The position numbers and the translations under genes are program-made. DNA of 64,000 nt, from contig CAJTEM010000024.1 in the NCBI GenBank assembly GCA_910575255.1, positions 26,133 to 90,132 of the forward strand, in the 5' to 3' direction. Below, piece after piece: positions 26,650-35,754 of this stretch (its first letter is position 1; each line of letters begins with the position of its first letter). The stretch comes from Lachnospiraceae bacterium. GTDB lineage: Bacteria > Bacillota > Clostridia > Lachnospirales > Lachnospiraceae. Under the pieces are notes generated by a model that did not search any database, had not been told where the DNA came from, and saw only the letters and a list, made by a program, of their open reading frames with translations.

Positions 26650-28536
26650 ATGGCAGGAATAAGAACGGAGAATAAGGTTTACGAAGTCGGCATGTACTGC
26701 CGCTTGTCAAAGGACGATGGCACGGATAACGAGAGTGCGAGCATTGCGACACAGAAATCCATCCTTACGGATTATGTAAAAAAGCAGGGATGGCACTTAG
26801 CAAAAACGTATGTGGACGACGGTTACTCTGGCACAAATTTCCAAAGACCAAGTTTCCAGAACATGATTAAGGACATTGAAAGCGGGGTGATAAACTGCGT
26901 TATCACGAAAGATTTATCACGTCTGGGGAGGAATTACCTTGACTGCGGACTGTATCTGGAAGTCTTTTTCCCAGAGCATAACGTGAGGTATATAGCGGTC
27001 AATGACGGTGTGGACACGCTCAATAAATCAGCGATGGACATCACGCCTTTCCGCAACATCCTAAACGAGATGTATGCCGCCGACATATCAGTCAAGATAA
27101 AATCAGCGTTCCGTGCAAGATTTCAGCAGGGGAAATATATGGCTACTTCCGCACCATACGGTTATATCAAAGACCCTGCAGACCATAATCATCTGCTAAT
27201 AGATGACAAGGTTGCCCATATAGTAAGGGAGATATTTGACCTTGCCTTACAAGGATACGGAATCCCTAAAATCCGCAAGCACATCAATAAACAGCATATC
27301 CTACGTCCTGCCGCTTATGCGGCGGAGCGAGGGGAAACGGGTTTTGAACGCTACTTTGAAGATAACGAGGAAAACCGCTATATATGGGGCGAAAATAGTA
27401 TAAGGAACATTCTGAGAAGTCCGATATATGCGGGAAACCTTGCAGGCTACAAACGGATTTCCCCCAGCATGAAAAGCAGGAAACGCCTTTCTAAGCTGCC
27501 CGAAGAATGGGAAGTGATACCCGATACTCATGAGGGGATAGTCACGCAGGAGGAATTTGATACTGTCCAACGGCTTATGACGAGCCGCAGGCGGGAAGAA
27601 AATGCGGGAGGATTTAAAAATATTTTTGCAGGCATAATTAAGTGTGCCGATTGCGGTTATGCTTTGCGGGCAACGAGCGTACACAGGAGGAAACGTCCCG
27701 ATATTATCGACTGTGTACAGTATTCCTGCAATAATTATGCCAGAAATGGAAATGGCGTGTGTACTGCACACAACATAGAAGCAAGGGATTTGTTCAACGC
27801 CGTGCTTGCCGACATCAATCGATTTGCAGATATGGCAGTCAATGATGAAAAGGCGGTAAGAGCCATAGAAAAGCGGCTCACGGAAACAGACCACAGCAGG
27901 GCAAAGGCACTGGAAAAGGAGCAAAGAAAGCTGAACAAACGCCTTGCGGAACTGGACAGATTGTTTTCTTCTCTTTACGAAGATAAGGTAATGGAGCGGA
28001 TTACCGAGCGGAATTTTGAGATGATGTCGGGGAAATACCAGAAAGAGCAGCTTGAAATCGAAGCACGGTTAAAGGAAGTGTCAGAAACACTTACAGAAAG
28101 CTATGAAAAGTCACAGGGTGTCCGTGACTTCCTCTCCTTAATCCGCAACTATCAAGGAATTAAGGAATTGGACGCAACTATTATAAACGCACTCATAGAC
28201 AAGATAATTGTTTCGGAACGTGAAACGATTGCGGATGGAACGGTGCGGCAGGAAATCAAGATTTATTATAAATTCATCGGCTTTGTCGGTGAATTACATA
28301 TCATACCCACAAAGCGGTGGGCGGCGTTAAAGCCTAAAAATTGTACAGTATGCGGCATTGAATACGTTCCTAACTCTGGAATATCGAAGTATTGCCCAGA
28401 GTGCAGGGAAAGGATAAGAAAGGTTAGAGGGACAGAAGCGAAAATTAGGAGCAGGGAGCGAAACAGACAGGCATGTATTGAACTGTCCGCAAAAAATGAC
28501 CGACTGACATTGAACAGCAGGAAGGTCGGATTTTAA
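26650..28536 (+). CDS. tnpX: TnpX-like large serine recombinase of the tet(O) element
   Basis: The 628-residue protein has the resolvase catalytic domain with nucleophile S20 (YCRLSKDD) and the SRLGRNY motif. It also has the recombinase domain (PYGYIKDP...IRNILRSPIYAGN), a zinc ribbon (CADCGY...C...C), a coiled coil and a second C-terminal Cys cluster (CTVCGIEY...CPECRERIRK). This is the TnpX/TndX group, which excises and inserts elements through a circular form. Its stop (TAA 28534-28536) falls in the right junction. GGAGG precedes the ATG. Confidence 0.92.
   Translation: MAGIRTENKVYEVGMYCRLSKDDGTDNESASIATQKSILTDYVKKQGWHLAKTYVDDGYSGTNFQRPSFQNMIKDIESGVINCVITKDLSRLGRNYLDCGLYLEVFFPEHNVRYIAVNDGVDTLNKSAMDITPFRNILNEMYAADISVKIKSAFRARFQQGKYMATSAPYGYIKDPADHNHLLIDDKVAHIVREIFDLALQGYGIPKIRKHINKQHILRPAAYAAERGETGFERYFEDNEENRYIWGENSIRNILRSPIYAGNLAGYKRISPSMKSRKRLSKLPEEWEVIPDTHEGIVTQEEFDTVQRLMTSRRREENAGGFKNIFAGIIKCADCGYALRATSVHRRKRPDIIDCVQYSCNNYARNGNGVCTAHNIEARDLFNAVLADINRFADMAVNDEKAVRAIEKRLTETDHSRAKALEKEQRKLNKRLAELDRLFSSLYEDKVMERITERNFEMMSGKYQKEQLEIEARLKEVSETLTESYEKSQGVRDFLSLIRNYQGIKELDATIINALIDKIIVSERETIADGTVRQEIKIYYKFIGFVGELHIIPTKRWAALKPKNCTVCGIEYVPNSGISKYCPECRERIRKVRGTEAKIRSRERNRQACIELSAKNDRLTLNSRKVGF
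28527..28534. repeat. Right junction core (attR) of the tet(O) element
   Basis: A second CGGATTTT overlaps the last codons of tnpX. Directly after it the helicase frame resumes (AAGGCAGGGCAAC gives R-Q-G-N), so element and host sequence meet here. Confidence 0.75.
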
Positions 28537-29672
28537 GGCAGGGCAACATGAATGACAAGGTGAAAATATTCCGGTATGTGACGGAGGGGACATTCGACAG
28601 CTACTCATGGCAGCTCATCGAAAACAAGCAGAAATTCATCGGGCAGATTATGACAAGCAAATCCCCGGTCAGAAGCTGTGAGGACATAGACGAAGCGGCT
28701 CTCACCTATGCGGAAGTAAAGGCTCTGGCAACGGGCAATCCCTACATAAAAGAAAAGATGGATTTGGATATTCAGGTGTCCAAGCTAAAGCTGTTAAAGG
28801 CAAACCACACCAGTCAGAAGTACCGTTTGGAGGACAACATCGTGAAGCACTACCCGGTGCAGATCGCTTCCATGAAGGAACGCCTTGCGGGGTATCGTGC
28901 CGACATTCAGACCTACGCACAGAATAAATTCCCGGACAAGGACACTTTTTCCATAAAGATCGGCAACCGGGTATATACGGACAAGAAGGAAGCCGGGGCA
29001 GCACTGATTGATATGTGCCGGAGCGCAAAACAGCCAAATATGGCGGTCACAATCGGGGAGTATCAGGGTTTTAAGATGAGCGTTTCCTTTGATTCGTTCT
29101 TTTCCAAGTTTACGGTGAACCTAAAAGGCAGCATCACCCATGAGGTGGAGATTGGTACTGATCCGTTGGGGAATTTGCAGAGGTTAAGCAACGCCTTAGA
29201 GGGCATGACCGGGAAAATGGAAACGGTGGCGCAGAAGCTGGAGAACGTGGAGCATCAGCTTGAAACCGCAAAGGTGGAGGTCACAAAGCCATTCGCACAG
29301 GAAGCGGAGCTTGCGGAGAAGCTGGAACGCCTGACAGAGCTAAATGCCCTGTTAAACATGGACGAAAAGGGCGGCGATGGGATTGATATGGACGATGAGC
29401 CGGAGAATGACGGGGAACAGGAGGAACTTGATACAGAGGAAATGGGGCGTGATGCGGAAGCGGTGGCGGATGCGCCTTTCAGACCGCAGGTGAACCGGGC
29501 AGTATCGGAGAAGGTGGCGGAGCATGGGAAGGAGAGGATGTTAGCCGACAGTCCGAGAGGGCGCATTTCCGTAAAAGAGAAACTTGCCGAGATGCGTGAG
29601 AGGGCATATGGGCAGAAACAGCCGGAAAAGCCGGATATTTCAAAAGGTAAAGGAAAAGAGGAAAGTTTATAA
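28536..29672 (+). pseudogene. 3' fragment of the interrupted ICE helicase gene
   Basis: Reading in frame from the right junction gives RQGNMNDKVKIFRYVTEGTF. This is the continuation of helicase motif VI after GRIL, followed by the family's C-terminal coiled-coil domain and the ISVKEKLAEMRERA tail. It is the missing end of the protein that begins at 11186. An ATG at 28548 with upstream AGGCAGGG could allow separate translation of a 374-residue product. Precise excision of the tet(O) element would rejoin the two parts. Confidence 0.9.
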
Positions 29673-29682
29673 GGAGGGCAAA

Positions 29683-30519
29683 ATGGAAACAGCAGGACAG
29701 AACACAAAACAGGTCATGGAGGAAAATGACGCATTAAAGCAGCTTATGGAGTTGCTGAACCAGCAGAACATGAACGAGCAGTCACAGGATTTTATGGGGG
29801 TTTTCTGGTATGTGGCGGGTATGCAGGTGCAGCTTGCCGCAATGGTGGATGAATTACAGGGTGTCCGGGAGCAGCTTTCGCAGATGCAGGAGAAACAGCC
29901 GAAGTCCGTTACGGAGAACCTTATGGAGAAAATATCCCGCCTTCAGGAGAAAGTCACAAGCCTGTCGGAACGTCTGACAGCGGTAAGAAACCGTCTGGTG
30001 GAAACAGCAGCGCAGGCGGTCAGCACTTTTAAGGAAAAAGGCAGGGCGGAGATGTGCAAGGTTCTCCAGAAAGGAATCTCCGGCGTGAAGTCCATGCTTT
30101 CCGGCTACCGGGAACGTCTGGTTGACGTGATGACGGACTGTGAAAAGACAGCCAACCAGATTGACAGCATCGGGGATGAATTGAAACAGATTGGGAACAG
30201 CGTTTCCAACGTGGGCAGGCTGTTAGCCGGGAAAGGCACGAAAGAGGTATCGGACGAAAAGCCGGGTGTCGGTCTGACAAGGGCAGTCAACACGCCTGTA
30301 AAAAAGGCGGTGGAGAACCTGTGGAAGAAGATTGACGGGGCGGATCAGGCGTTTGAAAAGCTGGATCGGCTCTCTGCCCGTCTGGATGCCGGGAAGGAAG
30401 CGGAGAAAGGAGGGCGGGTGTCCGTAAAGGATAAGCTGTCGCAGATGAAGGAAAAGGCGGGACAGCAGAAAAAAGCGCCGGAGCCGGATAAGGCAAAAAG
30501 CAAAGAGGAATGTTTATAA
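29683..30519 (+). CDS. Coiled-coil ICE protein (DUF6674-like)
   Basis: The start is ATG 29683 (278 aa) after AAGGAGG; a longer frame opening at 29584 has no such site. The protein has a short N-terminal region (LKQLMELLNQQNMNEQS), a conserved QDFMGVFWYVAGMQVQL segment and long coiled coils. It ends in a VSVKDKLSQMKEKAGQQ tail like those of its two large neighbours. Proteins of this kind sit between helicase and ArdC-like genes in CTn-type ICEs. Function is unknown. Confidence 0.7.
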   Translation: METAGQNTKQVMEENDALKQLMELLNQQNMNEQSQDFMGVFWYVAGMQVQLAAMVDELQGVREQLSQMQEKQPKSVTENLMEKISRLQEKVTSLSERLTAVRNRLVETAAQAVSTFKEKGRAEMCKVLQKGISGVKSMLSGYRERLVDVMTDCEKTANQIDSIGDELKQIGNSVSNVGRLLAGKGTKEVSDEKPGVGLTRAVNTPVKKAVENLWKKIDGADQAFEKLDRLSARLDAGKEAEKGGRVSVKDKLSQMKEKAGQQKKAPEPDKAKSKEECL

Positions 30520-30550
30520 AAATATCAGCGAATAAAAATATCCAAAGCGG

Positions 30551-30585
30551 GGGCAGACAGGGAAACTTATCTGCCCTCTGTTTTT
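30551..30585 (+). terminator. Terminator-like hairpin upstream of the ArdC-like gene
   Basis: GGGCAGA and TCTGCCC arms are followed by CTCTGTTTTT. The ArdC-like start lies 26 nt downstream, so this would be an attenuator for the giant gene. Confidence 0.65.
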
Positions 30586-30610
30586 ATGGAGGAAAAGGAG
30601 AGATAACCAT

Positions 30611-33600
30611 ATGGCAGATGCAAGAACTGAAAAACAGAAAGTAAAAGAGATAACGGACAGGCTGGAGGAAGGCTTGAAGGAGCTGTTTGAAGGGGAGAAA
30701 TATAAAAGCTACCTGAACACCATGTCAAAATTCCACAATTACAGCGCAAACAATATCCAGCTCATAGAGGAACAATGCCCGGATGCGACATACGTTGCCG
30801 GGTACAAGGCATGGCAGAGGAATTTTGAACGCCATGTAAATAAGGGCGAGAGGGGTATCCGTATCCTTGCGCCTGCGCCTTATAAAATCAAAGAGGAACA
30901 GGAGAAGATTGATCCGGTAACGAATGAGCCTGTGCTTGACCGGGACGGGATGCCCGTCATGGAGGAAGTGGAGATAAAGATACCCGCCTTTCGTGTCGTG
31001 ACAGTGTTCGATTATTCCCAGACGGACGGGAAAGAGCTTCCCGGACTTGGCGTGAATGAACTGCATGGGGATGTGGAGCGTTACCGGGATTTTATGGAAG
31101 CGTTAGAGAGGGTTTCCCCTGTCCCAATCCGATATGAGGAAATGGAGGGTGACAGGAAAGGATATTTTATTGATTTAAGCCGCCCTATCGCCATTAAAGA
31201 GGGCATGAGCGAAGCGCAGACCGCAAAGACCGGAGTCCATGAAGTGGCGCACGCAAAGCTCCATGCAAGGGAAGCGGAGCAGGATACGGAGAAAGCAGTC
31301 TATAAAGACCGGGAAACCAAAGAAGTGGAAGCCGAGAGCGTTGCCTACACCGTATGCCAGCATTTCGGGATTGACACGTCCGATTATTCTTTCGGGTATA
31401 TCGCCGGGTGGAGCAGTGGAAAAGAGATGCCGGAGCTGAAATCTTCCCTCGACACCATACGCCGGACTTCCTCGGAACTGATAAAGGGGATTGAAACGCA
31501 GCTTCTGGAGATTGAAAAGGAACGTGCCGCAGAACAGTCACAGGAGGACATTATCCTGCTTGTATCGAATACAGACCGTTCCGAATATGACCTTTTGAAT
31601 GTTAAGGGCATGGAGAGGACGGAAATATTTAATCTGCTGTCTGCCATGAAAGACGATGACAGGCAGAATGTGGAAGCCTACCTTGAAAGAGCCGGGGCAT
31701 GGGTAACGCTGCTTGCCAATGAACGGAGCGAGGAAGTAGAAGAATACCATTTAGACTATGCCTATGATACGGATACCCATGAGATAACCGATTACAAGGC
31801 ATTGCAGGAAGAACAGGAAAGGGCGAATGTTCCGATTGAATATGGCGATGTGATTGTGAGAATCTCCACGCCGGACAGCGGGGAATATGAAACCATAAAA
31901 ATTGTAGATATGCAGTCAGAAGTGGCAAATGTTTTATATGCCATACCATTTTTGGAAGAAAATGAGTGGAATGGTAATGTGCTGGATTATCTGCAGGAGA
32001 GAGGTTTGGAGTTTGTGCCGATTATGAGAAGCGGCGGTTTGAATGACGGGTATCCGCAGTTTTATGATTTTGATGTGGATATGAGCGAATGGGAAGTGCA
32101 TACCGCTTCGGAGCTTCCGGCAACGGTACAGGCGGAGCAGCTCATTAACCGCATGGAATTTCACAGGTCGGTATATGACAGCGATGAGCGCAATCTGATT
32201 ATGAACCATGCATATAAGCTGGATGATATGTATAAGACCACTTCCCTTGCACATTCCCTTGCGGAGCAGAAAGACGATTTACCTCTGCTTTGGGAAACAA
32301 TCAGGGTAGCAGAGGAAGAAATTGACGCTCTCCCGGACGGTATGGCAGGATTGTCGCAGATGCACGAATACGGGTATTCTTGGGATGAAATGCTCCCTCT
32401 GACAAAGGACAGGGCAACGGAGTTGTTCAGGGAGGATGTGTCGGTGTACCAGCTCCACGCAGACGGTTCAGAAACGCTTGTAGAGGACAGGGCGGCATTG
32501 CAGGAGCATGACGGGCTGTTCGGCGTGGAAAAAGGGGACTGGAACGCTTATAAGGAATACCAGTCCATGAAGCAGGAATTGGAGGACAGCGAGCCTAACC
32601 GGGAAGCACAGCTTTTATATGGCAATGAGGGAAAGTATGGCATCTATCAGCTTAAAGATTCAGCGGAAACAAGGGATATTCGCTTTATGGATATGGATTA
32701 CCTTGAAAAAGAAGGAATCCCGGTTTCCAGAGAGAATTACACCCTTGTCTATACCGGGGAGCTTACGGAGGGCATGAGTCTTGAGGATATTTATACCAAG
32801 TTCAACATAGACCACCCGGCAGATTTTACCGGGCATTCCCTTTCTGTGAGTGACGTGGTGGTGCTGCATCAGGACGGGAAGAACACGAGCCATTATGTGG
32901 ATTCTGTTGGTTACAGGGAGATACCGGAGTTTACAAAGGAGCTTTCGGTATCGGCGGAAATCAGCACAGAAAAAGATGCGGCTAGGGATGAAGTTACGGA
33001 AATCCCGGCAGAAGCAGCGGAAGAACATACAGCGGCAGAAAATACAATGGCAGAGCCAGACAATGACAAAGTTTCCTATTATGTCATTGAGGATTTATCC
33101 ACTTGGGCGGAGAACAGCCCGGAAAAAAGCAGGCTGGAGCGTTTTGAGAGCCTTCCGGAAGCAATGGCGAAATTCACAGAGTACCGGGGAAAGGAAACAG
33201 AGGACAAGCCGGATATGGCGAGGGCAACTTTGGGATTTAGCGTCAATGGCAGCGAATTTGACCTGATTCACGTCAGAAACCATGAAAACTGTCTGTCACT
33301 GGATTTTACGCACAGCAGGACGGCAGAGGAAAGCAGCCGCTTCATGGAGGATTTGCAGACTTTAAATCACGAGGTCGGCTTTGACAAGGTACGGGTTCAC
33401 CGGGAAATGTCACCGGAGGAAATCAAGGATTTTGTGAAACAGCGGTTTGAGTACCAGCTAAAGAGCAGCGGTCTTGACGATATTTCCCTTTATATGGACA
33501 GGTTTGATGCCCTCTATGAACAGGGGAAAATGGAACATCTCATGCCAACAGCCAACCAGAAGCACATCGTGGAAGATGTACCGTTTACGGAGTGGGAAAA

Positions 33601-35221
33601 CCCGTACATAGATACCCAAAATCAGGCGGTAGACAGGGCGGAAACAGAACTTGCCTTCCGTCTGGCAGACCGTTATATCAGTATTCAGGAAGCCACTGAG
33701 GGGTATGATTATACAATTTACGATATGAATTACCGGGAACTGGACGGGGGCGTATATGACAATCCGGACATAACAATCAGACAGGCGCTTGACGAGATTG
33801 TGACGGATTTGAAAGAGCCGATGCACAGGAGTGAACTGGAGGGAAATATTCACACCTATGATGAACTGATACCGATTGATTATGACGAACTGACAGAGAA
33901 AGCGGAGCAGGAAGCAAAACATGGGATTGAAAACCGTATCCGGAAGGATGCGGAGGAACGTAAGGCGGTGGCAGACTTTAAAGCCAGGACAGAGGAATTA
34001 TTTCATGGCATCAATGGGCAGTCGCAGGAGGATATAGAACTGAGTGTCTACGCTTATTTGCAGTCCAAAATTGATGAGTATGAGATAAATATAGAGCTTG
34101 TTGATGCAGCAGTATCCGGAAGCCGGTGCAGAGGTTTAGAGGAAGCTACTTCTGACCTTGACGTGGTGGTGGAGTACCGGGGAAGGGAAAGCGAAGATGA
34201 CCTGTTCAATGCCTTTAACGAGGACGGTTTTACAATCGGCGGCGTTAAGGTAGACATCAATCCTATTACGGAGGGCAAGACTGGAACGCTTGGGGAATAT
34301 CTTCCGGGTGTGGAAGCCTATCTTGAGGAAAAACGTGCCGCCATGCAGGAGAAAGCCGCAGAGCAGTCACAGGAGGGAAAACAGACGGTTGTTACCCTTA
34401 CAGTGGCGGAGTGCGGGGAGTTTCACAATCTCGGAGAATACCATGAGAATATCGCAGGCGTGGAGGAAGCAATCGCCATTTTCAACCGGATACCACCGGA
34501 TAGGATGAATGGTATCCCAAGCATTGGCATCAATATCCACACAGAAGGAACAGAAAGTTATGAGGACACGCAGATGGATATTGTTTCGGGCGGAGTTGCA
34601 GACTTGGAGTTTTTAGATTATGTGCCGGATATTACAGACAATCCGAAGGCGATAGAGGTTATTGAGGAGCTGATCGACAAGCTGCCGGACATTGAGGTGC
34701 GGGGTTCTCTGGAAAAGTGGCAGGCGGCTTTCCTTGCTGCGGAGATAGACCAGTTATCGTATGATTTTGACACTTACCAGTACAATCATACGGTGGAGGA
34801 CAGGGAAGCGCAGATAGCGAATATTACAGAGGACATTAGGAACGGGAATACCGGGTATCTGAATGATTTTCTCAATGCGCTCATTTCAGACAGTATCCGG
34901 GAAGGAATGGCGGATATTTTCGGGAAAGGGACAGAACTTGATGACAGTGAGAGCGTCCAGACCGCAAGGAAGGCGAAGGAGCTGTTAGATAAGCTGGCAG
35001 AATACAAACCGCTTGCAAAGATTGAGGAACTGGAAGAATGTAACTATAACATGATTGATAACGTCCTGAACAATGAGAAGCCAAAAGAAGAAAAGCAAGC
35101 AGGCAGAATTTCCATAAAGGAAAAGCTGGCGGAGAAAAAGGCGGTCATCGAGCAGAAGGATAAGGCAGAAAGAGAAGTCCCGGAAAAGGGAACGGAGAAA
35201 AAATCGGAGAGGGAGATATAA
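30611..35221 (+). CDS. Giant ArdC-like multidomain ICE protein (antirestriction/metallopeptidase/NTase)
   Basis: Residues 1-150 of the 1536 resemble the ArdC ssDNA-binding N domain (YLNTMSKFHNYSANNI, then GERGI). A zinc peptidase motif HEVAH lies at about 206-210. The middle has repeated YodL-like modules, for example YGIYQLKDSAETRDIRFMD. A DNA polymerase beta-type nucleotidyltransferase motif (GSRCRGLEEATSDLDVVV) lies at about 1169-1186. The C-terminus has the ISIKEKLAEKKA tail shared with neighbouring ICE proteins. ArdC-type proteins are thought to protect the entering strand from restriction; the roles of the other modules are unknown. Confidence 0.8.
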   Translation: MADARTEKQKVKEITDRLEEGLKELFEGEKYKSYLNTMSKFHNYSANNIQLIEEQCPDATYVAGYKAWQRNFERHVNKGERGIRILAPAPYKIKEEQEKIDPVTNEPVLDRDGMPVMEEVEIKIPAFRVVTVFDYSQTDGKELPGLGVNELHGDVERYRDFMEALERVSPVPIRYEEMEGDRKGYFIDLSRPIAIKEGMSEAQTAKTGVHEVAHAKLHAREAEQDTEKAVYKDRETKEVEAESVAYTVCQHFGIDTSDYSFGYIAGWSSGKEMPELKSSLDTIRRTSSELIKGIETQLLEIEKERAAEQSQEDIILLVSNTDRSEYDLLNVKGMERTEIFNLLSAMKDDDRQNVEAYLERAGAWVTLLANERSEEVEEYHLDYAYDTDTHEITDYKALQEEQERANVPIEYGDVIVRISTPDSGEYETIKIVDMQSEVANVLYAIPFLEENEWNGNVLDYLQERGLEFVPIMRSGGLNDGYPQFYDFDVDMSEWEVHTASELPATVQAEQLINRMEFHRSVYDSDERNLIMNHAYKLDDMYKTTSLAHSLAEQKDDLPLLWETIRVAEEEIDALPDGMAGLSQMHEYGYSWDEMLPLTKDRATELFREDVSVYQLHADGSETLVEDRAALQEHDGLFGVEKGDWNAYKEYQSMKQELEDSEPNREAQLLYGNEGKYGIYQLKDSAETRDIRFMDMDYLEKEGIPVSRENYTLVYTGELTEGMSLEDIYTKFNIDHPADFTGHSLSVSDVVVLHQDGKNTSHYVDSVGYREIPEFTKELSVSAEISTEKDAARDEVTEIPAEAAEEHTAAENTMAEPDNDKVSYYVIEDLSTWAENSPEKSRLERFESLPEAMAKFTEYRGKETEDKPDMARATLGFSVNGSEFDLIHVRNHENCLSLDFTHSRTAEESSRFMEDLQTLNHEVGFDKVRVHREMSPEEIKDFVKQRFEYQLKSSGLDDISLYMDRFDALYEQGKMEHLMPTANQKHIVEDVPFTEWENPYIDTQNQAVDRAETELAFRLADRYISIQEATEGYDYTIYDMNYRELDGGVYDNPDITIRQALDEIVTDLKEPMHRSELEGNIHTYDELIPIDYDELTEKAEQEAKHGIENRIRKDAEERKAVADFKARTEELFHGINGQSQEDIELSVYAYLQSKIDEYEINIELVDAAVSGSRCRGLEEATSDLDVVVEYRGRESEDDLFNAFNEDGFTIGGVKVDINPITEGKTGTLGEYLPGVEAYLEEKRAAMQEKAAEQSQEGKQTVVTLTVAECGEFHNLGEYHENIAGVEEAIAIFNRIPPDRMNGIPSIGINIHTEGTESYEDTQMDIVSGGVADLEFLDYVPDITDNPKAIEVIEELIDKLPDIEVRGSLEKWQAAFLAAEIDQLSYDFDTYQYNHTVEDREAQIANITEDIRNGNTGYLNDFLNALISDSIREGMADIFGKGTELDDSESVQTARKAKELLDKLAEYKPLAKIEELEECNYNMIDNVLNNEKPKEEKQAGRISIKEKLAEKKAVIEQKDKAEREVPEKGTEKKSEREI

Positions 35222-35224
35222 GCT

Positions 35225-35428
35225 ATGGATAAATTTACAGTGGAAGAAATCAATTTGATGTGTGTGTTTGAGGGACAGGACAGGACGGGCATGATTGCCG
35301 ACATAAAGAACGTAATCCCCCACATACAGGACAGCGACATGGTGGAACTTGCCGGACAGGTCTTGGGGAAACTGGAAAATATGAGCGATGCGGAATTTGC
35401 AAAGGTGGCATTGGAAGCGGCGGAATGA
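35225..35428 (+). CDS. Transposon-transfer assisting small protein
   Basis: The 67-residue acidic protein FTVEEINLMCVFEGQDRTGM, with an N-terminal MDK and continuing IADIKNVIP, matches the transposon-transfer assisting family (TTRAP-like) found at the end of ICE transfer modules. It starts 3 nt after the ArdC-like gene, so it is coupled. Its name comes from association with transfer; the mechanism is unknown. Confidence 0.75.
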   Translation: MDKFTVEEINLMCVFEGQDRTGMIADIKNVIPHIQDSDMVELAGQVLGKLENMSDAEFAKVALEAAE

Positions 35429-35445
35429 TTAACACAAATCTTTTA

Positions 35446-35474
35446 TAGCATTATTCGACATAACGTGTTATAAT
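35446..35474 (+). promoter_or_regulatory. Promoter of the small toxin-like gene
   Basis: A TATAAT box (35469-35474) stands about 70 nt before the peptide start. The -35 region (around TAGCAT) is weak. Confidence 0.5.
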
Positions 35475-35545
35475 TCTTTTAGTCAGATTAGAACGAGTAG
35501 GGATAGTCTGCGGTTGTCCTTTCTGGAAACGGAAAGGAGGTCGGT

Positions 35546-35629
35546 ATGAATACGTTAGAAGTGCTTACGTTAGTGCTGGTGATTTTTACAGCCTTGACAT
35601 ACATAGACAATAAACACAACCGCAAGTAA
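35546..35629 (+). CDS. 27-residue membrane peptide, candidate type I toxin
   Basis: ATG follows GGAAAGGAGG. The peptide has one hydrophobic helix (VLTLVLVIFTALTYI) and a charged tail (DNKHNRK). This matches the Fst/TxpA/holin-like toxin style. A convergent antisense promoter (35755-35783) and a shared bidirectional terminator flank it, as in par of pAD1. Such toxins act on the membrane when the unstable antisense RNA is lost, which would help retain the ICE. Identity as a toxin is inferred. Confidence 0.65.
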   Translation: MNTLEVLTLVLVIFTALTYIDNKHNRK

Positions 35630-35636
35630 CGGAAAA

Positions 35637-35667
35637 GGCTATCCTCTACTGCGAATAGAGAATAGCC
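35637..35667. terminator. Bidirectional terminator between toxin mRNA and antisense RNA
   Basis: GGCTAT and ATAGCC arms with an inner CTCT/AGAG pairing. T-runs follow on both strands (GTTTGTTTTTC on plus, CCTTTTCC on minus). Confidence 0.7.
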
Positions 35668-35749
35668 AGTGATCCGTTTGTTTTTCTAAAATTGATTACT
35701 CGTTTCCGATTGAACAACCGTCGGACGTGCTAGAATCCTTCGGCTTCTA
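35637..35749 (-). ncRNA. Candidate antisense RNA (antitoxin) of the toxin-like gene
   Basis: A minus-strand promoter with perfect 17 nt spacing starts a transcript near 35749 that runs toward the toxin gene and ends at the shared hairpin. Two sequence pairs allow contact at separate sites, as with the DRa/DRb repeats of pAD1 par. AACGAGTA on the plus RNA (35492-35499) is repeated in the minus RNA (complement of 35697-35704). CGGTTGT (35511-35517) is repeated as the complement of 35714-35720. Confidence 0.6.
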
Positions 35750-35754
35750 AGATG

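Larger units (their letters stand above)
17411..28534 (+). mobile_element. Nested tet(O) mobilizable element with TnpX-like recombinase
   Basis: The octamer CGGATTTT occurs at both edges (17411-17418 and 28527-28534), and the interrupted helicase resumes in frame after the right copy. The 11.1 kb interior carries tnpV, tet(O), KTR, sigma-like genes, a RepA-like ATPase, MobV, ParB, PC4-like and TnpW-like genes and a large serine recombinase. It therefore has excision/insertion and mobilization functions but no conjugation channel. Tn4451-like TnpX elements have a related plan. Because tnpX ends at the very right border, the termini are well defined at the right side; the left border is set by where helicase homology is lost. 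Confidence 0.85.

Noticed and set aside
29584..29682. Extended N-terminus for the coiled-coil ICE protein
   Set aside because: The extension overlaps the helicase C-terminal codons and lacks a ribosome site, while ATG 29683 has AAGGAGG.
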